DNA from: Panopea generosa
Taxonomy: Eukaryota > Mollusca > Bivalvia > Adapedonta > Hiatellidae
Length of the DNA: 64,000 nt
Direction of reading: 5' to 3'
NCBI GenBank assembly: GCA_029582155.1
Contig: CM055895.1
Span: forward strand, 52,853,250-52,917,249
Below the pieces are notes generated by a model, which saw only the letters and a list, made by a program, of their open reading frames with translations, had not been told where the DNA came from and did no database searches. The position numbers were made by a program, and so were the translations under genes. Positions 54,815 through 64,000 of the stretch are shown here, one piece after another (within the stretch, counting starts at the first letter, position 1; every line of letters starts with the position of its first letter).

Positions 54815-57548
54815 GTGACAGTCTACAAGGCAGTACTGTACTGTGACACTTACAAACATTATCACTTCAAGGCAGTACTGTACTGTGACACTTTTCTAAC
54901 ACTTGTCACTTCAAGACAGAACTGTACTGTGGCACTTACAAACACTTGTCACTTTAAGGCAGCACTGTACTGTGACACTTACAAACACTTGCCAATTCAA
55001 CGCAGTAGTGTACTGTGACACTTACTCACACTTGTCACTTCAAGGCAGTACTGTACTGTGACACTTACAAACACTTGTCCTTTCAAGGCAGTAATTTGAC
55101 ATTTTACAACACTTGTCACTTCAAGGCAGTACTGTACTGTGACACTTACAAACACTTGTCCTTTTAAGGCAGTACTTTGACATTTTACAACACTTGTCAA
55201 TTCAAGGCAGTACTGTAGTGTAAAACTTACAAACACTTTAAGGCAGTACTGTGACACTTTACAACACTTGTCACTTCAAGGCAGTTCTGTACAGTGTGAC
55301 AGTTTACTAACACTTGTCACTTCAATGCAGTACTGTACTGTGACACTTACAAATATGTGTGAACTCAAGGCAGTACTATACTGTGACACCTTACGAACAC
55401 TTGTCACTTCAAGTCAGTACTGTACTGTGACACTTTACAACACTTGTCACTTAAAGGCAGTACTGCACTGTGACACTTTACTAACACTTGTCACTTCAAA
55501 GCAGTACTATACTGTGACACTTTACAACTCTTGTCATTTCAAGGCAGTACTGTACTGTGACACTTACAAACACTTGTCCTTTCAAGGCAGTACTTTGACA
55601 TTTAACAGCACTTGTCACTTCAAGGCAGTACTCTACTGTGATACTTTACTAACACTTGTCAATTCAAGGCAGTACTGTAGTGTAAAACTTACAAACACTT
55701 TAAGGCAGTACTGTGACACTTTACAACACTTGTCACTTCAAGGCAGTACTGTACTGTGTGACAGTTTACTAACAATTGTCACTTCAAGGCAGTACTGTAC
55801 TGTGACACTAACAAATACGTGTCAACTCAAGGCAGTACTGTACTGTGACACCTTACGAACACTTGTCACTTCAAGTCAGTACTGTACTGTGACACTTTAC
55901 AACACTTGTCACTTAAATGCAGTACTGCACTGTGACACTTTACTAAAACTTGTCACTTCAAAGCAGTACTATACTGTGAAACTTTACAACACTTGTCACT
56001 TCAAGGCAGTACTGCACTGTGACACTTTACTAACACTTGTCACTTCAAGGCAGTACTATACTGTGACACTTTACAACACTTGTCATTTCAAGGCAGTACT
56101 GTACTGTGACACTTTACTAACACTTGTCACTACAATGCAGTACTGTACTGTGACACTTGACAACACTTGTCACTTCAAGGCAGTATTGTACTGAAACACT
56201 TGTCACTTCAAGGCAGTACTATACTGTGACACTTTACTTACACTTGTCACTTCAAGGCAGTACTATACTGTGACACTTTACAACACTTGTCATTTCAAGG
56301 CAGTACAGTACTGTGACACTTTACTAACACTTGTCACTACAATGCAGTACTGTACTGTGACACTTGACAACACTTGTCACTTCAAGGCAGTATTGTACTG
56401 AAACACTTGTCACTTCAAGGCAGTACTGTACTGTGACACTTTACTAACACTTGCCACTTCAAGGCAGTACTGTACTGTACTGTAACACTTGTCACTTCAA
56501 GGCAGTACTGTACTGTAACACTTGTCACTTCAAGGCAGTACTGTTCTGTGACACTTTACTAACACTTGTCACTTTAAGGCAGTACTGTACTGTACTGTAA
56601 CACTTGTCACTTCAAGGCAGTACTGTACTGTAACACTTGTCACTTCAACGCAGTACTGTTCTGTGACACTTTACTAACACTTGTCACTTTAAGGCAGTAC
56701 TGTACTGTACTGTAACACTTGTCACTTCAAGGCAGTACTGTACTGTAACACTTGTCACTTCAAGGCAGTACTGTTCTGTAACACTTGTCACTTCAAGGCT
56801 GTACTGTTCTGTAACATTTGTCACTTCAAGGCATTACTGTACTGTGACACTTTACTTACACTTGTCATTTCAAGGCAGTACTGTACTGTAACACTTGTCA
56901 CTTCAAGGCAGTACTGTACTGTAACACTTGTCACTTCAAGGCAATACTGTACTGTGACACTTTACTAACACTTGTTACTTCAAGGCAATACTATACTGTA
57001 ACACTTGTCACTTCAAGGAAGTACTGTACTGTGACACTTTACAACACTTGTCACTTCAAGGCAGTACTGTACTGTGACACTTTACAACACTTGTCACTTC
57101 AAGGCAGTACTGTACTGTAACACTTGTCACTTCAAGGCAGTACTGTACTGTGACACTTTATTAACACCTGTCACTTTAAGGCAATACTGTACTGTAACAC
57201 TTGTCACTTCAAAGCAGTACTGTACTGTAACATTTGTCACTTCAAGGCAGTACTGTTCTGTACACTTATCACTTCAAGGCAGTACTGTATTGTGACACTT
57301 TACAACACTTGTCACTTCAAGGCTGTACTGTACTGTGACACTTTACAACACTTGTCACTTCAAGGCAGTACTGTACTGTGACACCTGACTAACACTTGTC
57401 ACTTCAAAGCAGTACTGTACTGTGACACTTTACAACATGTGTCACTTCAAGGCAGTACTGTAATGTGACACCTTACTAACACTTGTCACTACAAGGCAGT
57501 ACTGTACTGTGACACCTTACTAACACTTGTCACTTCAAGGCAGTACTG
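54815..57548. repeat. Minisatellite, 43-44 bp unit with 33-bp variant
   Basis: About 65 copies of ACTTGTCACTTCAAGGCAGT then ACTGTACTGTGACACTTTAC and AAC. A shorter ~33-bp version lacks the GACACTTTACxxAC part and dominates 56400-57000. A block of about 480 bp (55220-55700) recurs with high similarity from about 55695. Two units span 29 codons, so a 308-residue frame (55268-56194) is open; it is repeat, not a gene. Within the long block GTACTGTAC palindromes recur in every unit. Confidence 0.95.
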
Positions 57549-58527
57549 GTTAATGAATAGCCAGGTCAGTCATATAAAAGCTACTTTTAATGAAAGTTCA
57601 TTATGCTCACAGTTTGTACTCCGTAACATGTAAAGAGCCATCATTGAACATGAGTGTTCATTTTTTAAGTAGTAAAACCCCTCAAAAAAATTAATAATCA
57701 CATATAGTTACAGTTTTGTACAATGACACACCTCTCTGTGTATCTTGATATGTCATTATGCTGTGTAAAGTCGAAGTGTTATGTCATGCATCTGTTTGAC
57801 AGTCAGCTGGAGACATGGCAAGGAGTGTAACATTTGGTTTACAATATGTCTCTGTTTTACGGAGCTTTCTATAGTGTTTGTCCTTTTTTCCCCTATAGAT
57901 ATAATTTAATGAAACTTCATAGTATTTAAGTTTAATGTATGTTCATGCAATATCAGAAATAAAAAACACATGTTACTGTACAGATTTTTTGGTATTGCCT
58001 CCTCATAAACATACCTATCCTTGAAATTTGGCAAAAAAAAGTAGGGTTTACATGCAATGCGAAAAAAAAAATATTTAAAATTGTTTACATCTAGTATTTA
58101 TAGATGCATGCATATAATATCAGTTGTTATGGAAATGGTAATAATAAGCTTGAATTTAGCTGTTTAGGGTTTTTAAAAACACAAATCTTTTTGGCAGAGT
58201 GTCAATTTTTTGTTTTAAATATTTTGATATAGTGTATGGATAAATTTTGCTTAAAACCTGACAAAATACTCTCTGATACCTATTCCAACAAAATAAAAAA
58301 CACCCTTACCATGTAATTTGAGAAAAAAAAGCTCTTAAAGTATGCCATCGTTAAATAAACTGCAGTTGCAAAATTAACGTTTTTATACTAAATGAGCATA
58401 TTTGTATTAATATTAAGATTTCTATTAATCTTATATTCAGGTTAAATTGCCATAAACAATTATTTTATACCAATATGCATATTTCATAACATTGAACCCA
58501 ATATAAGAGACCAATTTTAGGCGTACC
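57549..58527. other. No gene seen
   Basis: AT-rich sequence. 57800-58050 has features of the tandem-unit elements (GTTTTACGGAGCTTTCTATA, TTGGTATTGCCTCCTCATAA) but no boundary. Confidence 0.4.
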
Positions 58528-58753
58528 TGTAAATAATTGTGCCATCCGAAATAGGGTCAGTTGTAGTAGAGTAGTATGTAGTGTCACTCTGGCAGCTCTC
58601 AACAAAATTGCTTCCCTTTGTGGGTGGAATTGGTGCATATGAAAAACTATAGAAAATGTCTGGAACACTTGTGATACAAACACAATACCAACTATATTTC
58701 CTGAGACTAATTCTAAGTTTAATGATGGAGGAGGAGAATGTGGTCAAGAACAA
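58528..58753 (-). CDS. Possible single exon, unknown product (weak)
   Basis: On the minus strand a frame without stops ends YAPIPPTKGSNFVESCQSD, then TTTDPISDGTIIYR, directly before ACAG|GTACGC, a plausible splice donor (GT at about 58527). Local GC is higher than in the flanks. No family is recognised, no acceptor is fixed (the frame starts at a Met at 58753 by default), and a second frame is also open. It may be an exon of a host gene that extends beyond the visible exons, or chance. Confidence 0.2.
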
Positions 58754-59400
58754 ATTCTGCCTTTGTGTGGTATCTCCGTAAAGGCCATTCTAATACTTGT
58801 GCGATTGCTGTGTTCGGTAAACAGCGACTGAAATGAAATGAGATCCATATTAGTACACCATAAAACAGAAAAAGGTAAATTGATTATTTATTTTAAGAAA
58901 AAAATATTAATAACGAGAATTTTTAGTATTTTTGCGTAAAAAAATAAAAAATAATTGCAGAACTTAAAATTAAAGTATATAACTTTTTACATTATTTAGA
59001 TTAATTCAAATCATTCAAACAGGTTCCTAGTGAAATATATATAAGAAAACAAATGCAATTTTCAGGATGCAAATATGTTGCAATCTTCACATGAAATCAT
59101 ATACAGGTGCTTGCGTCAAAATAAATTGTATTTTTACAGAACTAATAATCTCAGGCAAACATTGAAAAACTGGAAGTTTGTCTTCCGGAAGTTGGAAGCT
59201 CTATTAAAAATAACCAGAATGCATCCACAGAGAATGAATAGATTTCTTCAAGTATAGGTTTAAGCCACATCGAGATAAGATTAGAAATGACAGTGCAAAA
59301 CTTTAGTCAATGAAAGTGAAAAAGGAGGAAAACCGAAAATACAAGAAGTTGGAAATAAAAAGAGAATGTGATGAATGCTAGATGAACAAGTCAACTTAAT
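58754..59400. other. No gene seen
   Basis: A 60-codon plus frame at 59075-59257 is Lys/Arg-rich (LRQTLKNWKFVFRKLEALLK) but has no motif. Purine-rich from about 59280, grading into the minisatellite. Confidence 0.4.
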
Positions 59401-59404
59401 CAAA

Positions 59405-60665
59405 GGAAATGGATGTATACATGCCGCGAAAGAAGGCAATAAAGGAACAAGTCAAACTTAAAAGAAATGGACACATAAGTGCCGCGGAAAGAAGGCAATA
59501 AAGGAACAAGTCAAACTTAAAGGAAATGGACACGTAAGTGCCGCGGAAAGAAGGCAATAAAGGAACAAGTCAGACTTAATCAAAGGAAATGGACACATGT
59601 GTGCTGCAGGAAGAAGGCAATGAAGGAGCAAGTCAAACTTAATCAAAGGAAATGGACATGTATGTGCTGCAGGAAGACAACAAATGAACAAGTCAAACTT
59701 AATCAAAAGAAATGGACACGTATGTGCTGAAGGAATAAGGTAATAAAGGAACAAGTCAAACATAATCAAAGGAAATGGACGCATTCATACTGCAGGAAGA
59801 AGGCAATAAAGGAACAAGATGAACTTAATAAAAAGAAATGGACACATAAGTGCTGCAGGAAGAAGGTAATAAAGGAACAAGTCAAACATAATCAAAGGAA
59901 ATGGACGCATTCATACTGCAAGAAGAAACATTCTGCAGGAAGAAGGCAATAAAGAAACAAGTCAAACTAAATCAAAGGAAATGGACACGTATGTGCTGCA
60001 GGAAGAAGGCAATGAAGGAACAAGTCAAACTTAATCAAAGGAAATGGATGCATACATACTGCAGGAAGAAGGCAATAAAGGAACAAGTCAAACTAAATCA
60101 AAGGAAATGGACATGTATGTGCTGCAGGAAGAAGGCAATGAAGGAACAAGTCAAACTTAATCAAAGGAAATGGATGCATACATACTGCAGGAAGAAGGCA
60201 ATAAAGAAACAAGTCAAACTAAATCAAAGGAAATGGACACATACATACTGCAGGAAGAAGGCAATAAAGGAACAAGTCAAATTAAATCAAAGGAAATGGA
60301 CACGTATGTGCTGCAGGAAGAAGGCAATGAAGGAACAAGTCAGACTAAATCAAAGGAAATGGACGCATACATACTGCAGGAAGAAGGCAATAAAGGAACA
60401 CGTCAGACTAAATCAAAGGAAATGGACACATGTGTGCTGCAGAAAGTAGGCAATGAAGGAACAAGTCAAACTTAATCAAAGGAAATGGACGCATACATAC
60501 TGCAGGAAGAAACATGCTGCAGGAAGAAGGCAATAAAGAAATAAGTCAAACTAAATCAAAGGAAATGGACACATACATACTGCAGGAAGAAGGCAATAAA
60601 GGAACAAGTCAAATTAAATCAAAGGAAATGGACACATGTGTGCTGCTGGAAGAAGGCAATAAATT
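59405..60665. repeat. Minisatellite, 63-bp unit (21 codons)
   Basis: About 20 copies of AAGGCAATGAAGGAACAAGT then CAAACTTAATCAAAGGAAAT, GGACACGTATGTGCTGCAGG and AAG. The unit length keeps one frame open from 59901 to 60449, giving KEQVKLNQRKWTRMCCRKKA repeats rich in Lys, Arg and Cys. The early copies (59405-59700) are shorter and vary (CGCGGAAAG for CTGCAGGAAG). Strong purine bias on the plus strand. No start context or neighbouring exon suggests translation. Confidence 0.9.
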
Positions 60666-61232
60666 AGGAACAAATCAAAGAGCCCATTGAAGTAAAGAGT
60701 ATATACCAAAACCTCAAAAGGAGTCGAAGGGACCAGAAAGAATTCTGGTGTAAGAAAAAATGCTGAACATGATCAGTGCAAAGTTAACCAGGACAGCCCA
60801 AAGACATTGGCTAACACAATTCAGAATACTTAGAAATGCCACACACAGAAGGAAATCTCTGCTAAATGACTGAAAGATGGGTATAACTAAGATTGAGTGA
60901 CCAAGGAAAGAATTCAAGTGCTAAAAAAAAAACAGTTGGAATTTTCAAACACAAATAGAATGTAATAGTTTACGGGGCCAAAGGAAAACTGTACAGCAAT
61001 GTGATAGCATATATCTGTATACTACTACAGATTTTGTTACCATAATATTATATTACAGTTTAAAAAGTGATTTGGTCTTACATAAAAGTATTATAAGTAG
61101 TGATTATGTGAATTATATTTATATTTTATAAGCTTCAACATGTTGTCACGTCAGTATTTATAGATAGTTCTATGCTGTTCTCATCTGTTTGAGTGGTAAA
61201 GATAACAGCTTTAGTATGTTCTTCTTAAGTAT
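60666..61232. other. No gene seen
   Basis: Purine-rich to about 60950, then AT-rich. No feature supported. Confidence 0.4.
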
Positions 61233-61526
61233 TTAAAGGGAGTATATCATGGGGAAAAATGCTGTAAAAAGTTTTATAAATAAAAAAAAAAAATTAAAAC
61301 GGATACAAAGCATCCTATTATCATTTATAAATGAAATCCGAATGTTTTGGTATGCCAAATCCACCAAAACGTGACAAAAACAATATTTAAATTGGAAGTA
61401 GTGAACTTGAAATGAAATCCCCATTCTTAAAATAGACAGCACTTAAATACTGTTTGACAACCTTTGCATCAACATTCAGACTCTTTTGTAAGATGAAACA
61501 ATTTTAGTATGTATTGTATCAATTCT
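61233..61526 (+). mobile_element. TTAA-type MITE family K, copy K5 (left part)
   Basis: TTAA (61233-61236) then AGGGAGTATATCATGGGG; the interior shares CCTATTATCATTTATAAAT, TATGCCAAATCCACCAAAAC and AAATAGACAGCACTTAAATA with K2. It is cut at 61527 by hairpin MITE L2. No clear continuation of K is seen beyond 61756. Confidence 0.75.
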
Positions 61527-61756
61527 TTAACGCTTTTCTCCATAGATTCGCGTTTTCCCGCAACAATCATAGAAGACCTTTGAAAACAGTGCAGGAAGAG
61601 TTCAGATTGCTCGTAACAAGCAATCTGAACACTTCCTGCACTGTTTTCCACTCTGTCAGTTAATGTAAACATAATTTACCCATTGCTGATACGTGGTGAT
61701 TTAATGATTTCAATATTAGAGGTGTCCAAAGGCGTCTATATGAAGTAAAGGGTTAA
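61527..61756. mobile_element. Hairpin MITE family L, copy L2 (inverted relative to L1)
   Basis: TTAA (61527-61530) then CGCTTTTCTCCATAG; right end TATATGAAGTAAAGGG then TTAA (61753-61756). Contains the same 65-bp hairpin at 61583-61647 as L1, in the opposite overall orientation. Inserted in K5. Confidence 0.85.
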
Positions 61757-62514
61757 ATTGTGAACAAACTATTTGAAGGTAACTTGTCTTTTACTAGTTT
61801 TAGCTTATGAATTTAACACCTTAGACATTTTTTAATATAAGTTTAAGGCCGCTTTTTTTTCATGCCACCCTGACCCTTTTTATTTTCATAAAAAAAAAAA
61901 AATAAAAAAAAAAAAAATTTAAAAGAAAGCAAAAAATTAAAATAAAAAATAAAATCCCCCTCACCCAACTTCCCCTTTCGAAGAAAAATTGGGTGATAAT
62001 CTATTAATTAATTTATAATGGCCTTATTTATATTGCACTTATTAAAGTTTATTAATATCTTGTGGGTTACTATAGTGCCCAGCGTTTAATAAAACTAATA
62101 TGTTATATATCCATTACACACTTTGTATCCAACTGAAACAAATATCATTCGATTACGTGTTCAGAAACCCTTATAACCGCAACTTCTTTGTCACAACACA
62201 CTCAGTTTATAAGCATTATAACAACTGAGCAAATAGGTAAAAACAATTCCAGTTATTGTAAAATCTTGATGTTAACATAAAATGAGTAAAGGCTTAAACT
62301 GACATAATATACAACATAATTTTACCAATAAAAATAGTTGTAAATCACTGATGCTGATGACATTTTGAAACAAACTCGGGCTGACAAAAAACTTGAATTA
62401 TCCTTGGAAGTAGTAGTTGACAGTGTATTTGAAATCGGCTGCTTTTCTAAACTTTTTTAGCATATTTTAAGACATTGAATTTCTACCTGCGTAAAAAAAT
62501 GTAAGTAGCCTAGA
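61757..62514. other. No gene; low-complexity A-rich tract
   Basis: 61890-61950 is almost pure A with a few T, followed by CCCCCTCACCCAACTTCCCC. Nothing else supported. Confidence 0.5.
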
Positions 62515-62700
62515 TCGTCCTTGAAAAAAAATTTGTTTGTCGTTCTCCTGCCTACTCACTCAAAATTGCAGCTACCCAAACTTTTTTATTGATTTTCAAA
62601 GCACTTAATTTTTGTTCAGGTTTTCTGTCCATTTTTCTTTAAATGACTGCAAAATCAAAATCTGGCAACAACAAAAAATTGGCTACCTACCTGCCCCACA
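62515..62700 (-). repeat. Dispersed repeat N, copy N2 (inverse of 16086-16315)
   Basis: CCTGCCTACTCACTCAAAAT then TGCAGCTACCCAAACTTTTT is the reverse complement of a stretch at 16220-16265. It extends over about 150 bp (TTGATTTTCAAAGCACTTAA against the inverse of 16200-16225). Ends without a recognisable terminal repeat. Confidence 0.55.
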
Positions 62701-62827
62701 TGAAAAATTCTGGGTCTGAGCACAGCAAACAAATATTTTTATAAAGATGGCCCTATATATAATACCCGTACATAGAAACGAATATGCCGTTTGTCATTAC
62801 GCGACCATGTGACCACCTTTAGCTTAC

Positions 62828-63071
62828 CAATGTATTGAACTTGAGTTAAAACAATGTATTTTGAAACATGGGAATTGGCCACAGCTGATTTCCTTGTCAC
62901 AACCACTTTCACAAAAGAGGAAAGATTTGCAATCACCATGATTATTTCGAAAATGAAGAAGAGAATTACAATGCCTGACATTTGACAATCATAACAGTGC
63001 AACATATTTATTAAGAATGCATTGCATCGTGATGTATTGGAAGTTTCATTTACCGGTAAGTCACGATCCAT
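62828..63071 (-). CDS. Possible first exon of a rhodopsin-type GPCR
   Basis: The minus-strand frame starts at Met (63071). It carries two N-glycosylation sequons at residues 8-10 and 12-14 (NET, NTS), then a hydrophobic helix of about 26 residues (32-57: GIVILFFIFEIIMVIANLSS). N49 in ANL fits the conserved Asn of transmembrane helix 1, followed by a basic stop (TRKS). The frame meets a good donor, ATTG|GTAAGC (GT at 62826-62827), phase 1. Extracellular sequons, one helix and a donor are what a GPCR first exon would show. The rest of the receptor is not in this window, and it may be a pseudogene or an unrelated single-pass protein. Confidence 0.35.
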
Positions 63072-64000
63072 CGATGAATCCTTTCAATGAAATGTAACAA
63101 ACTGCTATACTAAGTCTTGTAATATACTGAACTGAACAGGTAACGCCCCACTTTTGTATTTTAAACATCTTCAAAAATATATTTAATAGCGTTATCAAAG
63201 ATTATATATGACATTAACAGACAATTATGTATTTATTTGACATAGCAGCGTTCTTTCTAATTCAATTCCAAATTTCAAGGAATTTAATTCGATATTTTTT
63301 GAGAAAATTCATAAAATGTGTGATACATAAAATGTCATGTGACGGGTTAACTGTTTCGTTCAGTATATCTAGCAGAAATTGTGAGTATCTTGATTATAAT
63401 CTGGTGCAAAATACCTTTGGGTATCATCAAAAACATGTATCGAAACTCGCTTTTATTATTATCACTGATATTTGAATTAGACTCTTGGAATAATCCCAAT
63501 GCCTTAGTCTATCAGATCTCGACTATGCCCGTAAATGTTCGGAAATTTCAAGGTATTGTCAATCAAGACTGCAATTAACTGTACCGACAGGCACGTTCAC
63601 AGATATCTTCAGTTACTGGTTATGCCAATTTTAATCATGTCACAATTCTTTAAAATTGTACTTCTTGTGAACTATATAAGTACTAAAAAACAAAATAAAA
63701 TCATACAATTGTAATAACTGAAAAATATTATACAGATTGTCATCATTTTAGTGCTGACAACTCGAGCCATATCAATGCTACGTGTCCAGATTTTATCACC
63801 AAAATAGTATATATACAATAAAACACTATTTGTTGCTTAAGCTATCTTGCTTATAATGCACATGTCATATCCCTTAGCCATACATGATAACATTTTTCAT
63901 TGGTCAACAACAGTCACATGTACTATTTGTAGCTTAAATTATCTTGCTATGAATTTTTCAAATCACCTAGCCATACATGAAAACATCTTTTATTGGTCAA
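63072..64000. other. No gene seen; would include any promoter of the possible exon
   Basis: AT-rich. Two plus frames (63227-63475, 63381-63578) show no motif. Near the right edge CTTAGCCATACATGATAACA (63875) and CCTAGCCATACATGAAAACA (63967) repeat with ~93-bp spacing, each followed by TTTxATTGGTCAA, suggesting the start of another tandem array. Confidence 0.4.

Noticed and set aside
55268-56194. 308-residue protein
   Set aside because: Entirely made of 43-44 bp repeat units; no start context or domain.
59901-60449. 182-residue basic repeat protein as a gene
   Set aside because: Minisatellite with a 21-codon unit; no signal, promoter or exon context.

Overview
This is a eukaryotic, AT-rich, almost entirely non-genic window from an invertebrate. 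The tRNA-headed SINE families, the DIRS-like and Ty3-type retroelements, and the short elements carrying internal tandem repeats of roughly 160-180 bp together suggest a mollusc, probably a bivalve. That is an inference from repeat style; no host gene here settles it. No complete host protein gene was found. The only host-gene candidates are two weak single exons on the minus strand: a possible GPCR first exon near 62.8-63.1 kb, and a doubtful exon near 58.5-58.8 kb.

Layout. 0.4-2.2 kb holds a decayed DIRS-like retrotransposon on the minus strand. 3-16 kb holds four copies of SINE family A, two of SINE B, one SINE C, two types of MITE, two mobile units built from tandem repeats, and minisatellites of 54 and 79 bp. 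17.5-20.35 kb is one long 34-bp minisatellite, followed by a tandem-unit element to 21.37 kb. 22.57-27.35 kb is bounded by 29-bp inverted repeats. It contains several copies of the same inverted-repeat motif on each flank and a 3-kb minisatellite core whose 39-bp unit stays open in all reading frames. 27.99-32.83 kb is an apparently intact Ty3-type LTR retrotransposon on the minus strand. It has two 142-bp LTRs identical by eye, a 5-bp target duplication (GCGAC), a polypurine tract and one uninterrupted gag-pol frame.

33-37.2 kb shows triple nesting: an AT-rich minisatellite is split by a decayed mariner, which is itself split by a tandem-unit element. 37.7-46.2 kb carries more MITEs and element fragments and a stop-ridden hAT-type transposase pseudogene. 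46.6-60.7 kb is dominated by minisatellites (37, 44, 38, 43 and 63 bp units) with MITEs, a hairpin element and SINE copies between them. 61-64 kb has nested TTAA-flanked MITEs, a dispersed repeat and the GPCR-like exon.

Minisatellite arrays alone cover about 15 kb, close to a quarter of the window. Nested insertions give a local order of events, and the LTR element is clearly the youngest large insertion. The two things most worth following up are the intact LTR element and the 4.8-kb inverted-repeat unit with the minisatellite core.
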